DNA from: Pseudomonas weihenstephanensis
GTDB lineage: Bacteria > Pseudomonadota > Gammaproteobacteria > Pseudomonadales > Pseudomonadaceae
DNA: 64,000 nucleotides
Assembly: GCF_001043055.1 (NCBI RefSeq)
Contig: NZ_JYLF01000005.1
Coordinates: 186,001 to 250,000, forward strand
Direction of reading: 5' to 3'
Made by a program: the position numbers and the translations under genes. This document shows, in pieces, positions 48,670 to 57,837 of the stretch; position 1 is the first letter of the stretch; every line of letters starts with the position of its first letter. The notes under the pieces are model-generated. The model was given only the letters and a program-made list of their open reading frames with translations, ran no database searches and was not told where the DNA came from.

Positions 48670-49376
48670 GCCTGACGGAACTGCAAAACATGTTTCTCAG
48701 CCCCGACTTGCTGGAACGCTATGGCCCGCGTTTTATCGACGGATTGCTGGTAACCAGCAAACTGGTGGCCATTTCATTCACCCTGGGTGCCGTGCTCGGC
48801 CTGTTGATTGCGCTGGGCCGATTGTCCAACAGCCGTTTCTTGCGCAGTTTCACCGGCGCCTACGTGTACTTTTTTCGCGGCTCGCCCCTGCTGGCACAAC
48901 TTTTTTTGCTGTATTACGGCCTCGGCTCGTTCAAGAGCCTGTGGCAAGACGTGGGCCTGTGGTGGTTCTTTCGCGATGCGTGGCTGTGCACCTTACTGGC
49001 GTTCACCCTCAACACGGCGGCGTACCAGGCCGAAATCTTGCGCGGCGCCATCCTGTCCGTGGCACAAGGGCAGCGTGAAGCCTGCAAGGCGCTTAACCTG
49101 TCGCGCTGGACCACCTTTCGCAAAATCGTCCTGCCGCAGTCGTTGCTGGTGGCCATCGGTCCGCTGGGCAATGAACTGATCCTGATGATCAAAGCCAGTG
49201 CCATTGCCTCGCTGGTCACCATTTATGACCTGATGGGCGTGACCAAGATGGTGTTTTCGCGCAGCTTCGACTTTCAGGTCTACCTGTGGGCCGCCGTGCT
49301 CTATCTGTTGATCGTGGAAGTGGTGCGCCGCACCTTGAAACTGATCGAAGGCCGCCTCGGCCGTCATTTGCAGTAA
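48666..49376 (+). CDS. Amino acid ABC transporter permease 2
   Basis: A 236-residue partner permease with FTGAYVYFFRGSPLLAQLFL and the EAA loop REACKALNLSRWTTFRKIVL. It pairs with the first permease to form the heteromeric polar amino acid channel. ATGA overlap with permease 1. Confidence 0.9.
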   Translation: MSLTELQNMFLSPDLLERYGPRFIDGLLVTSKLVAISFTLGAVLGLLIALGRLSNSRFLRSFTGAYVYFFRGSPLLAQLFLLYYGLGSFKSLWQDVGLWWFFRDAWLCTLLAFTLNTAAYQAEILRGAILSVAQGQREACKALNLSRWTTFRKIVLPQSLLVAIGPLGNELILMIKASAIASLVTIYDLMGVTKMVFSRSFDFQVYLWAAVLYLLIVEVVRRTLKLIEGRLGRHLQ

Positions 49377-49424
49377 GCCCATTGTTCGGGCTGCGAACAC
49401 GGCCCTCGTCTCAAGGATTTGTTT

Positions 49425-50666
49425 ATGCATTGCGACACCATCGTTCTGGGAGCCGGCATTATCGGCGTCAGCACCGCGTTGCAACTCCAGGCCAGAGGCC
49501 GCAACGTCGTGCTGCTCGACCGTGCTCAGCCCGGCAGCGGTACCAGCCACGGCAATGCCGGGCTGATTGAACGCGCCAGTGTTATCCCCTACTCGTTCCC
49601 ACGCGAAATCTCACGCTTGCTGCGCTATGGTCTCAACCAACAGTCGGACGTGCGCTACAGCCTTAAGCACCTACCCAAAGCCGGACCGTGGCTGATGCAG
49701 TATTGGCGCCAATCCAGCGACAAAGGCCTGGCCAAAGCCACCCGGGCTATGTTGCCGCTGATTGAACGCTGCGTCAGCGAACATGACCTGCTGGCAGAGC
49801 CTGCAGGCATGAGTGCACTGATTCACGACAGTGGTTGGGTCGAGGTTTATCGCACCCGGGCCGACTTTGAAAAAGCCCAGCGAGATGCCGTGGCGCTCGT
49901 GCAATACGCACTCAATTACCGCGTGCTGGGCCAACAGCAAATCCATGCGCTTGAACCCGGGCTGCATGAGGATGTGGTCGGCGGCATTCACTGGCTCGAC
50001 CCCAAAACCGTGAGCGATCCCGGCGGCCTGACCCGCGGCTACGCCGAGCTGTTTATCAAGCGCGGCGGCACCTTTGTGATTGGTGACGCCAGCAGCCTGC
50101 GCCCTACGGCCGGACAATGGCAGGTAGACAGCCACAAAGGTTTGATTGTGGCCAACGAAGCCGTGGTAGCCCTGGGCCCGCAGGCACGCGATATTTTTGA
50201 GCCGCTGGGTTATCGCATTCCGCTGGCGATCAAGCGCGGTTACCACATGCACTACGCTGCCAAGGACGGGTACACCATGCAGCACCCGATTCTGGATTCA
50301 GTGGGGGGGTATGTGCTGGCACCGATGGTTGGCGGGATTCGCCTGACCACCGGTATTGAGTTTGCTGACAGCGACGACCCGATCAACGAGATCCAGTTGC
50401 GCCGCTGCGAAGAGCGCGCGCAGCGCCTCTACCCGCTGGGCGAACGACTGGACCCCGAGCCGTGGCTGGGTCGGCGCCCGTGCCTGCCGGACATGTGCCC
50501 GGTGATTGGCCCGGCCAGCCGGCATAAAGGGTTGTGGTTCAACTTTGGGCATGCCCATCACGGCTTGACACTCGGCCCGGTGACAGGCCGCCTGCTGGCC
50601 GAAATGATGACCGGCGAGTACCCGTTCACCGATCCGACGCCCTATAGCGCCGAGCGCTTTTACTGA
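49425..50666 (+). CDS. amaD: FAD-dependent D-amino acid oxidase/dehydrogenase (AmaD-like)
   Basis: A 413-residue flavoprotein of the DAO family. The dinucleotide-binding motif [20 protein letters not shown] is at residues 4-23. [20 protein letters not shown] follows, and the C-terminal [20 protein letters not shown] completes the FAD site. The ATG at 49425 is preferred over a TTG six bases upstream. In P. putida the enzyme at this position (AmaD) oxidises D-lysine to the keto acid that cyclises to piperideine-2-carboxylate, the substrate of DpkA. Thus importer, oxidase and reductase form one pathway. No transmembrane anchor is seen. Confidence 0.82.
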   Translation: MHCDTIVLGAGIIGVSTALQLQARGRNVVLLDRAQPGSGTSHGNAGLIERASVIPYSFPREISRLLRYGLNQQSDVRYSLKHLPKAGPWLMQYWRQSSDKGLAKATRAMLPLIERCVSEHDLLAEPAGMSALIHDSGWVEVYRTRADFEKAQRDAVALVQYALNYRVLGQQQIHALEPGLHEDVVGGIHWLDPKTVSDPGGLTRGYAELFIKRGGTFVIGDASSLRPTAGQWQVDSHKGLIVANEAVVALGPQARDIFEPLGYRIPLAIKRGYHMHYAAKDGYTMQHPILDSVGGYVLAPMVGGIRLTTGIEFADSDDPINEIQLRRCEERAQRLYPLGERLDPEPWLGRRPCLPDMCPVIGPASRHKGLWFNFGHAHHGLTLGPVTGRLLAEMMTGEYPFTDPTPYSAERFY

Positions 50667-50682
50667 TCACTGGAGACACACA

Positions 50683-51471
50683 ATGCATGCACAACCTGCT
50701 TACGTTCACACGCCCGTGTCTCCATCTACCGACACCCGCAAGGTGGTGGTGGATATTGCTGGACTGAACAAGTACTACAGCGCCTTTCATGTGCTCAAAG
50801 GGATCGACCTCAAGGTGCGCGAAGGTGAACGCATCGTCCTGTGCGGCCCTTCAGGCTCGGGCAAGTCCACCCTGATTCGCTGCATCAACCGTCTGGAAAT
50901 TGCCGAACAGGGCCGCATCCTGATCAACGACACCGACCTGTCGCACACCACCCGCGAAGCCGCCAACGTGCGCAGTCAAATCGGCATGGTGTTTCAACAC
51001 TTCAACCTGTTCCCGCACATGAGCGTGCTCGACAACTGCATTCTCGCGCCGATGTCGGTGCGCGGTCTGTCGCGAAAAAAAGCCACCGAGCTGGCACAGC
51101 ATTTTCTGACCAAAGTGGGCATCGCCAGCCAGGCCGATAAATACCCCAGCCAGCTCTCCGGCGGCCAGCAACAGCGCGTGGCGATTGCCCGAGCCTTGTG
51201 CATGGAGCCGAAAATCATGCTGTTCGACGAGCCCACCTCAGCGCTGGACCCGGAGATGGTCAGCGAAGTGCTCGACGTGATGGTTAACCTGGCAGGCAGC
51301 GGCATGACCATGCTCTGCGTGACCCACGAAATGGGCTTCGCCCGCCAGGTGGCCGAGCGCGTGTTGTTTCTGGACGGTGGCATGATCATCGAAGACTCGC
51401 CGCCCAACGACTTCTTCAGTGCGCCGAAAAGTCCGCGCGCCAAGGCCTTTCTTGCACAGATCGTGCATTAA
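50683..51471 (+). CDS. Amino acid ABC transporter ATP-binding protein
   Basis: A 262-residue GlnQ/HisP-type ATPase. Walker [20 protein letters not shown] (near 55), signature [20 protein letters not shown] (near 150), Walker [17 protein letters not shown] and switch LCVTHEMGF are all intact. It energises the importer encoded upstream; the oxidase gene between permeases and ATPase repeats the P. putida layout. Last gene of the operon. Confidence 0.92.
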   Translation: MHAQPAYVHTPVSPSTDTRKVVVDIAGLNKYYSAFHVLKGIDLKVREGERIVLCGPSGSGKSTLIRCINRLEIAEQGRILINDTDLSHTTREAANVRSQIGMVFQHFNLFPHMSVLDNCILAPMSVRGLSRKKATELAQHFLTKVGIASQADKYPSQLSGGQQQRVAIARALCMEPKIMLFDEPTSALDPEMVSEVLDVMVNLAGSGMTMLCVTHEMGFARQVAERVLFLDGGMIIEDSPPNDFFSAPKSPRAKAFLAQIVH

Positions 51472-51628
51472 GCTGCGTTCGGCCAGCCCGGCACCTGCTC
51501 GCCGCCTCCCCTGGAGGCGTGGGCAGATCGGCCTCCTCCCCTACGGGATGTTTGTCGTTGCCGACGACCACAACGAGCGCACCTGAGGTTACAATCCTCG
51601 CCCTTCTCTCTCCCCCCAAGGAACCCCC

Positions 51629-52192
51629 ATGTCAGGGCTTGAACTGTTTGCCGCCGCACTCGGCGTCATTGCCGTCTGGTTGACAGTCAAACAAAACCCT
51701 TGGTGCTGGCCCATCGGGCTGGTCATGGTGTTGCTCTATAGCTGGATTTTCTTCGAGGTGAAGCTCTATTCCGACATGCTGCTGCAAGTCATTTATGCGG
51801 CATTGCAACTCTATGGCTGGTGGCAGTGGACACGTGCTGGCGCACAACACCAAGGTCGTCAAGTGACGGCGCTCAACACGCGCCAGGTCGCCACGGGGCT
51901 GGCCATCGGCGCCGTGGGCAGTCTGGCTCTGGGCGCCGCCATGGCGCACTGGACCGACGCCGCGCAGCCGTGGCTTGACGCTGCGCTGACCGCTTTCAGC
52001 CTGGTGGCGCAAATGTGGATGGCGCAAAAACGGTTGCAGTGTTGGGCGCTGTGGTTTGTGGTCGATGTGATATTTGTCGGTTTATTTGTGTACAAGGGCT
52101 TGTACCTCACGGCAGGTCTGTACGCCCTGTTCACGGTGATTGCGATTCAGGGCTGGCGTGACTGGCGTCTTGATCCGGCGCTGCGTACATGA
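51629..52192 (+). CDS. pnuC: Nicotinamide riboside transporter PnuC
   Basis: A 187-residue protein with seven hydrophobic segments: LFAAALGVIAVWLTVKQNPW then CWPIGLVMVLLYSWIFFEVK, and the family motif LQLYGWWQWTRAG. PnuC facilitates nicotinamide riboside entry, trapped by phosphorylation. It overlaps the kinase gene that follows, so uptake and trapping are coupled. A TACAAT hexamer is about 40 bp upstream, but I found no recognisable riboswitch. Confidence 0.92.
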   Translation: MSGLELFAAALGVIAVWLTVKQNPWCWPIGLVMVLLYSWIFFEVKLYSDMLLQVIYAALQLYGWWQWTRAGAQHQGRQVTALNTRQVATGLAIGAVGSLALGAAMAHWTDAAQPWLDAALTAFSLVAQMWMAQKRLQCWALWFVVDVIFVGLFVYKGLYLTAGLYALFTVIAIQGWRDWRLDPALRT

Positions 52193-52713
52193 AGGTCGTG
52201 GTGTTGGCCGGGCCTGAGTCAAGCGGTAAAAGCTGGTTGTCGGCGCAGTTGCAACAGCAGTTTGGCGGCCTGTTGGTCGCTGAATATGTGCGCTATTTCA
52301 TGGAGCAAAACCCTCGCGATACCTGCCTTGGCGATATTACGGCCATCGCCCGTGGTCAATTGGCATGGGAGGACGCCGCTCGCGCCCAAAGCCCGCAATT
52401 GCTGATTCTCGACACGCATTTGCTGAGCAATATCCTGTGGAGCAAGACCCTGTTCGGCGACTGCCCGGCCTGGCTTGAACCTGAATTATTGAGCCGTCAT
52501 TACGACCTGCATCTGCTGTTGTCGCCCGAGGATGTGGACTGGACGCCCGACGGTCTGCGTTGCCAACCGAGCCTGGTCGAGCGCCTGCAATTCTTTGAAC
52601 AAAGCCGCACGTGGCTCGAACAGCACCGTCAACCCATGCAAATCATTCGCGGGCGTTGGGATGAGCGCCAAGCTTGCGCACTGCACGCTGTGGGCCAGCT
52701 ACTGGCCAATTGA
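52189..52713 (+). CDS. NadR-like nicotinamide riboside kinase
   Basis: A 174-residue P-loop kinase, MKVVVLAGPESSGKSWLSAQ (Walker A GPESSGKSW), VAEYVRYFMEQNPRDTCLGD and LLILDTHLLSNILWSKTLFG (Walker B). The pattern equals the C-terminal ribosylnicotinamide kinase domain of NadR without its regulatory and adenylyltransferase domains. It converts nicotinamide riboside to NMN after import by PnuC. ATGA overlap with pnuC. Confidence 0.85.
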   Translation: MKVVVLAGPESSGKSWLSAQLQQQFGGLLVAEYVRYFMEQNPRDTCLGDITAIARGQLAWEDAARAQSPQLLILDTHLLSNILWSKTLFGDCPAWLEPELLSRHYDLHLLLSPEDVDWTPDGLRCQPSLVERLQFFEQSRTWLEQHRQPMQIIRGRWDERQACALHAVGQLLAN

Positions 52714-53036
52714 CACAAATCCGCGCCTGATATGTCCGCTACTGAAACACCCATGCCCTCACCCCCCCTTGATTAACAGGGCCTGCAGGCGATTCAGGCG
52801 ACTGTGTAACAGTGCCGTTACATAGGCTATTGGAGCCGCCAAACCCGCACCAAGCACCCGCCGCCCACCATTACAGGCTCGAGCCGCTGTCTCAGCATTG
52901 AGACAGTGGAGGCGACGCGTCCCTGGCACCAACTGACAACTCATTGCTTTTAAACGCAATTGAAAAAGCGGCACAGCTTCTGCTCTCTCTTTCGCAACGC
53001 TGATCAGGGCCAGCGTATTGAAGAGAGAACGATGTC
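52714..53036. other. Upstream region of the fap operon
   Basis: No gene is seen in these 323 bases. The distal part is featureless, with CTCAGCATTGAG near 52890 a short palindrome. The proximal part holds the sigma-54-type promoter and the fapA leader with GAAGAGAGA as ribosome site. Confidence 0.6.
52969..52984 (+). promoter_or_regulatory. Sigma-54-type promoter of the fap operon
   Basis: CGGCACAGCTTCTGCT matches the -24/-12 pattern: GGCAC with GG at 52970-52971, ten bases, then GC at 52982-52983. The transcript would start about 40 bp before fapA. A sigma-54 activator gene lies at the other end of the operon. Confidence 0.6.
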
Positions 53037-53495
53037 ATGGGGACTTTACGCACTCAACTCACCCGTTACGCGCTTACGGCTTGCAGCCTCAGCGCTGTAC
53101 TCGTTTGCCTGAGCGCCCAGGCGGCGGACAACGGCGAAATCGTTATCACGCGCCAGGTGTACCCGCATGCCGTCGGCAGTATCCCGGCCCCGCCTGACCC
53201 CAACCCCACCGTCGTCAACGCCAACCCTGCAGCACAGATCAATGCGATGACGGCCCAAGGCGAACTGGGCGATGGCGATTTTGCCCGCATCAGCACGGGT
53301 TCGAGCATTACCCGCACCATCACCACCGGTACCCATAACCTGCCAGGCATGATCGACCACACCGGCATGCCAGGCCTGACCAGCAGTGGTCGAGCCGGCG
53401 GCTCAGGTGGCCCGAGCGCCAATCTCGGGGGCCAGATCAATCGCAGTATCGAGCAAGGCATGCGCCCGCTCACCACCTTGGGCGGCGGGCAATGA
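53037..53495 (+). CDS. fapA: Fap amyloid accessory protein FapA
   Basis: A 152-residue secreted protein with a signal peptide (SLSAVLVCLSAQAAD). The mature part is Pro/Gly/Asn-rich with GEIVITRQVYPHAVGSIPAP, the FapA start, and ends in NLGGQINRSIEQGMRPLTTL. FapA influences the FapB/FapC composition of the fibre. It is the first gene of fapABCDEF and shares an ATGA overlap with fapB. Confidence 0.9.
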   Translation: MGTLRTQLTRYALTACSLSAVLVCLSAQAADNGEIVITRQVYPHAVGSIPAPPDPNPTVVNANPAAQINAMTAQGELGDGDFARISTGSSITRTITTGTHNLPGMIDHTGMPGLTSSGRAGGSGGPSANLGGQINRSIEQGMRPLTTLGGGQ

Positions 53496-54061
53496 ACGTG
53501 AAAATCTCTGTGCTGGTGCTAGCCCTACTGGCATCCCCCCCCGTGCTGGCTGACAGCAATCAGGCCCAAATCAATAATTCCGGCACCGGTTACACCGGCA
53601 ACATGATGATCAACCAGGCTGCCGGCAACCAGCAGCAACAAGTCAATGCCCGCACTATTTCCATTGGCAGTCAGGTGCAGGGCAACACCAGGGTGAACCA
53701 GCAACTCACTGGGCAGGCCGACCCCGCGCTGGACGCCCAGGTCAGTATTAACGGCGACTCGTTCAGTCATGGCAGCGGTATTTTGGGGATCAACCAATCT
53801 GCGGGCGCCAACAATCAAATGGTCAACGCCGTGCGGATCAGCATCAGTACAGCGGCGCAAAGCATCGACGACAACGCCCTCGCGCAACAGAACGTGGCGT
53901 TGACACCAAACTCGGTAACGGGAGCACTCAACACAGGCAGCCGCCAGGTCGTTACCAGCGATCAGGCCTTCACCGGCAGCCGTGGAGTGCTTCAAGTCAA
54001 CCAGAGTGCAGGGGTGGGGAACCGCATGGCTAACACCCTGAATGTACGGGTCGCGCAATGA
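53492..54061 (+). CDS. fapB: Functional amyloid minor subunit (nucleator) FapB
   Basis: A 189-residue protein with a signal peptide ending LADS and Asn/Gln-rich imperfect repeats: GYTGNMMINQAAGNQQQQVN, GSGILGINQSAGANNQMVNA and GSRGVLQVNQSAGVGNRMAN. The repeat core G-x-(I/V)-x-(I/V)NQ-x-AG-x-N is the amyloid-forming unit. FapB is thought to nucleate the FapC fibre. No cysteine is present. Confidence 0.92.
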   Translation: MNVKISVLVLALLASPPVLADSNQAQINNSGTGYTGNMMINQAAGNQQQQVNARTISIGSQVQGNTRVNQQLTGQADPALDAQVSINGDSFSHGSGILGINQSAGANNQMVNAVRISISTAAQSIDDNALAQQNVALTPNSVTGALNTGSRQVVTSDQAFTGSRGVLQVNQSAGVGNRMANTLNVRVAQ

Positions 54062-54131
54062 CTCGGGTAACGCGCAGTGCAATTAGAAAAATGCCAACAC
54101 TCACTAAACTAATGAAGCACGGAGAATCACC

Positions 54132-54905
54132 ATGAAACCTGCAATGGCTCTTAAACCACTGGTTTTCGCTCTGGCTGCACTTATGGCTGTGGCCGCTCAA
54201 GCGGACACCAGTGATCGCCACCCAACCCCTACCCCCACGCCTACCACCGCTGTAGTTAACGGCGCCAGTGCTGTGATCGCGGATGTGCAAGTCAGTCACG
54301 ACAACAACATCACCAATAACGGCACGCTGAACAGCGCAAAAGTTGACGATTCGATCAAAAGCACCAGCGGCAACATCGGTGCCAACGTGGCGTCGGGTGC
54401 CGGTAACCAGCAAGATAACGCCGCAGCCATCGCCAACAATGACCAGAACTTTGTGCTCGGGACCGGCGCTGCGCTGACCAGCGCCAGCCAGTCCAGCTAT
54501 TACAACAAAGTGAACAACCACGGCACTCAGAACGGGGCAACACTCAACAACTCGGTCAACACCACCTCGGGTAACGTTGGGGTAAACGTGGCTGCGGGCG
54601 ACCTTAACCAGCAGAAAAACAACCTGGCCATTGCGGTGTCCGGTGGCAACCTGGCAACCGCCGGTGCCGGAGCGACGCAGACCTCCAACAACCTGACCGT
54701 GGTTAACGACCTCAGCTCGGTCAGCACCCACACCCCGTGGAGCTTTGGTTCAACCACCACCCGGGTACCGGTCAGCAACAACTCCAACATGACCAATGCG
54801 CTTAAATCCACCTCCGGCAACGTGGGTGCCAACGTCGCGTCAGGCGTGGGTAACCAGCAGAGCAACTCGCTGTCTATCAGCAGCGTCAGCAAAACCGCCA
54901 TGTAA
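54132..54905 (+). CDS. fapC: Functional amyloid major subunit FapC
   Basis: A 257-residue protein with a signal peptide (LAALMAVAAQA) and three amyloid repeats: DDSIKSTSGNIGANVASGAG, NNSVNTTSGNVGVNVAAGDL and TNALKSTSGNVGANVASGVG, each ending GNQQ or NQQ. The repeats are joined by linkers of about 35 and 65 residues. FapC is the main fibre protein of the biofilm matrix. A GGAG site 7 bp before the ATG and a terminator right after the gene suggest high separate expression. The mature chain contains no Cys. Confidence 0.93.
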   Translation: MKPAMALKPLVFALAALMAVAAQADTSDRHPTPTPTPTTAVVNGASAVIADVQVSHDNNITNNGTLNSAKVDDSIKSTSGNIGANVASGAGNQQDNAAAIANNDQNFVLGTGAALTSASQSSYYNKVNNHGTQNGATLNNSVNTTSGNVGVNVAAGDLNQQKNNLAIAVSGGNLATAGAGATQTSNNLTVVNDLSSVSTHTPWSFGSTTTRVPVSNNSNMTNALKSTSGNVGANVASGVGNQQSNSLSISSVSKTAM

Positions 54906-54915
54906 CACGGCGGTT

Positions 54916-54948
54916 CAAAGGGCCTCTGCATCAGAGGCCCTTTCTTTG
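54916..54948 (+). terminator. Terminator between fapC and fapD
   Basis: AAAGGGCCTCTG-CAT-CAGAGGCCCTTT with a following TCTTTG. A 12-bp perfect stem. It would let most transcripts stop after the subunit genes, with a minority continuing into protease and exporter genes. Confidence 0.85.
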
Positions 54949-54965
54949 TTCGAGGTGGCCTGCTC

Positions 54966-55646
54966 ATGTTACGCATCGCACTCGCTGTGTTGCTGTGTTT
55001 GACCGGTGTTGCGCAAGCGGCGCAAATGGCGGTGGCTGCGTTGCCGGGCGCCAACCTGATTTACAAACCGGTGCAGAGCATTCGCGAACGTCGTTTCACT
55101 GACCTGGTGGAACAGAAAACCGACTTCAGTTGTGGCGCCGCCGCACTGGCGACGATTCTGCGTCAGGCGTACTGGCTGGATGTCGATGAAGACCATGTGA
55201 TCAAGGGCATGCTGGTCAATGCGAACGTAGAGCTGGTGCGTACCCAAGGCTTTTCGATGCTCGACATGAAGCGCTACATCGAAAGCATCGGCATGCGGGC
55301 ACGGGGTTATCGCATCCCGGCGCAAAACCTGCAAAACATCAACGTGCCGGTGGTGGTCCTGTTGGACATTCGTGGCTACAAGCACTTTGTGGTGCTGCAA
55401 CGCACACAGGACAACTGGGTGTACATCGGCGACCCGGTACTGGGTCATAAGCGTTATTCCCAAGACGATTTTGTTAAAGGCTGGAACGGCATTGTGTTTG
55501 CCGTGATTGGCCCCGGCTACGACAAAACCAATGCATTACGTGATCCGCCTGTTCCGCTCTCGGCCAAGAACACACTGAACGGGTTCAGCCCGGTCAAAGA
55601 TGCCGAGCTGCTGGACTTCGGTTTTATCCAAAGCGATTTCTTTTAA
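54966..55646 (+). CDS. fapD: Fap C39-type peptidase FapD
   Basis: A 226-residue protein with a signal sequence (LAVLLCLTGVAQAA) and a peptidase C39 domain: catalytic Cys in TDFSCGAAALATILRQAYW, His in RGYKHFVVLQRTQD and Asp in VYIGDPVLGHKRYSQDDFV. All three catalytic residues are present. FapD is thought to process or assist export of Fap subunits in the periplasm. Confidence 0.92.
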   Translation: MLRIALAVLLCLTGVAQAAQMAVAALPGANLIYKPVQSIRERRFTDLVEQKTDFSCGAAALATILRQAYWLDVDEDHVIKGMLVNANVELVRTQGFSMLDMKRYIESIGMRARGYRIPAQNLQNINVPVVVLLDIRGYKHFVVLQRTQDNWVYIGDPVLGHKRYSQDDFVKGWNGIVFAVIGPGYDKTNALRDPPVPLSAKNTLNGFSPVKDAELLDFGFIQSDFF

Positions 55647-55689
55647 GTGCACACACTGACCACGGGGCAGGACGCTTCGGGAGAGGCAC

Positions 55690-56436
55690 ATGAATATCAA
55701 CTATTGGCTGGCAATCAGTTGCGTTGCCGTCTGTTTGCAGGCGCAAGCCGACTCGATGTTTAAACCGATTGAATTGAAGGATCAGGAATTGGCTGAGTTG
55801 CGCGGGCGGTTTGTGATGCCCGGACGCATTGTCAGTTTCGGTCTGGTCATGAGCAGCACCTGGACCAACGCCCAGGGCAACAGCATCGGCGCCAGCACCT
55901 CCCTGCACTTACAGAACTCGGTCACACCGCAATTCTACGTGACCACCTACTCGACTCAAGGTCAAAGCCGTCCCGGCACGCCCACCGTCGGCACCGGCAG
56001 CGTGGTGGGCGGTGCCGGGCTAGGTGCGGGGCAAGGCGTGGTCCAAAGCGTGCGCGCGGCGGGCGACAACAACGGGGCCAACAACACTGTCGATATCAAT
56101 GTCAGCTATGGCAATCAGGCGCCAGTGCTTAATCAGCAAGGTACATTGCTCACGGCCAACGCCCCGGTACAGCTCAACAATGCGGCGGGCAACCTGAATG
56201 TTTCAATAAGCGGCGGCGCGGTTCAGTTAGCAATTACCGCCAACAATAACCAAGGCACTACATTGCAGCAGATCGCTCAAGGCGGGGTCTTACAGAACAC
56301 CACGTTGCTCGGCGGCGGTAATGCGGTGAATAACATGACGCAGTTAAATATGGTGCTGCGTAACAACGCGGTGAATACCGACGGACTTAATTCCAGCATT
56401 AGCCAACTAAAAGCCCTTCGCGCTGCGGGATATTGA
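55690..56436 (+). CDS. fapE: Fap extracellular chaperone/minor component FapE
   Basis: A 248-residue secreted protein with a signal peptide (ISCVAVCLQAQA). It begins DSMFKPIELKDQELAELRGR, the FapE start, and continues with Asn/Gln/Gly-rich strands such as NNTVDINVSYGNQAPVLNQQ. FapE is a minor fibre component. It follows fapD at 43 bp with a GGAGAGG-like site. Confidence 0.9.
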   Translation: MNINYWLAISCVAVCLQAQADSMFKPIELKDQELAELRGRFVMPGRIVSFGLVMSSTWTNAQGNSIGASTSLHLQNSVTPQFYVTTYSTQGQSRPGTPTVGTGSVVGGAGLGAGQGVVQSVRAAGDNNGANNTVDINVSYGNQAPVLNQQGTLLTANAPVQLNNAAGNLNVSISGGAVQLAITANNNQGTTLQQIAQGGVLQNTTLLGGGNAVNNMTQLNMVLRNNAVNTDGLNSSISQLKALRAAGY

Positions 56437-56483
56437 ACTAGGCTGAGGCACTACTAAATAGACTTCCCCGGACGGCTTATTTC

Positions 56484-57773
56484 ATGCATCGATCGTTTAC
56501 CTTTCGCGCCGTTGTATGTATGAGCACTCTGCTTCCCTGCGCGCTGCTACAGGCAGCCCCGGATGTTGATGTCGAGACACTAAAGCAAGAATTACTGGAA
56601 CTGCGTCAACGTTACGACCAGCAACAAAAAGCCCTGGCAGTACTCGAACAGCGGGTACGTCAAGTGGAAGAACAGCCTGCAGCCCCAGCCCCGCAACGGC
56701 TGGTCAAGTCTCCGGCAGACCTCAAGCGCGGCCAGACCGTGTCACAAGCCAGCGGCGGCGGTGCAGGCGGCAGCGGCAGTTCATACGGTCAAGCCCTCAA
56801 AGACGACTCGGCACCAGCGCAGAGCGTGACCAACCTCTACGACGAAGCCAGTGGTTTTTTTGGCGGCGGCAAGTTCAGTGTTGAAACCGGCGTCACCTAC
56901 TCGCGCTACGACACACGCCAGTTAAACCTCAACGGCTTGCTGCTGCTCGACTCGATCCTGCTCGGCAACATCGACCTGGACCGGATCAAGGCCGATAACT
57001 GGACGCTTGATCTCACCGCACGCTACAACCTCGATAATCGTTGGCAGTTCGACATCAACGTGCCGGTGGTCTATCGCGAGTCGACCTTTCAATCGGCGGG
57101 CGCAGGTGGCGACGCCACCCAAACCGCCGAAAAAACGGTCACCCGCGACCCGACCCTGGGTGACGTCAACGTCGGCGTGGCCTACAAGTTTCTCGACGAG
57201 TCCGCCAACACCCCCGACGCGGTATTTTCTGTGCGTGTAAAAGCGCCCACGGGTAAAGACCCCTACGGCATCAAACTGGTCCAAGCGAGCGGCAGTGGCG
57301 ACAACATTTCCTACCCTGAAAGTTTGCCCACGGGTAATGGCGTGTGGTCCATCACGCCCGGCATCTCACTGGTCAAAACCTTCGACCCGGCGGTGCTGTT
57401 CGGCTCACTCTCCTACACCTATAACCTGGAGGACTCCTTCAGCGATATCGGCTCCAGGGCCAATCAAACCCAACCGGGCAGCGTCAAACTGGGTGACAGC
57501 TACCAGATCGGCGCCGGTATCGCCTTTGCTCTGAACGAGAAAATGAGCATGTCGTTCTCGGTGTCTGACCTGATCCAAAGCAAAAGCAAAATCAAATACA
57601 AGGGTCAGGACTGGCAAACCCTCACCACCAGCGACGCCAACGCGGGTTATTTCAATGTGGGCATGACCATTGCGGCCACCGACAATCTGACCATCGTACC
57701 CAACCTGTCGATCGGCCTGACCGAAGACGCGCCCGACTTCACTTTCAGCCTGAAATTCCCGTACTACTTCTAA
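56484..57773 (+). CDS. fapF: Outer-membrane Fap exporter FapF
   Basis: A 429-residue protein. Signal peptide; an N-terminal coiled coil ([20 protein letters not shown] then [12 protein letters not shown], residues 33-65) that forms the periplasmic trimer; a Gly-rich plug helix region; then a beta-barrel from about residue 120 ([20 protein letters not shown]) ending with [11 protein letters not shown], whose terminal Phe is typical for outer-membrane barrels. FapF is the trimeric channel through which FapB, C and E pass. Confidence 0.93.
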   Translation: MHRSFTFRAVVCMSTLLPCALLQAAPDVDVETLKQELLELRQRYDQQQKALAVLEQRVRQVEEQPAAPAPQRLVKSPADLKRGQTVSQASGGGAGGSGSSYGQALKDDSAPAQSVTNLYDEASGFFGGGKFSVETGVTYSRYDTRQLNLNGLLLLDSILLGNIDLDRIKADNWTLDLTARYNLDNRWQFDINVPVVYRESTFQSAGAGGDATQTAEKTVTRDPTLGDVNVGVAYKFLDESANTPDAVFSVRVKAPTGKDPYGIKLVQASGSGDNISYPESLPTGNGVWSITPGISLVKTFDPAVLFGSLSYTYNLEDSFSDIGSRANQTQPGSVKLGDSYQIGAGIAFALNEKMSMSFSVSDLIQSKSKIKYKGQDWQTLTTSDANAGYFNVGMTIAATDNLTIVPNLSIGLTEDAPDFTFSLKFPYYF

Positions 57774-57789
57774 CCCAACGCCCATGGAA

Positions 57790-57828
57790 AAGGCCCGCCG
57801 TGGGTGAACACGGCGGGCCTTTTCGTTG
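57790..57828. terminator. Bidirectional terminator between fapF and the regulator
   Basis: AAAAGGCCCGCCGTG and CACGGCGGGCCTTTT form a perfect stem around GGTGAA, with A- and T-tracts on both sides. It ends both converging genes. Confidence 0.92.
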
Positions 57829-57837
57829 TGCCCCGCC

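Noticed and set aside
51472..51628. Riboswitch (TPP or NAD+ type) before pnuC
   Set aside because: I looked for the conserved thi-box and NAD+-II motifs and found neither; only a short CGCCTCC/GGAGGCG hairpin is present.
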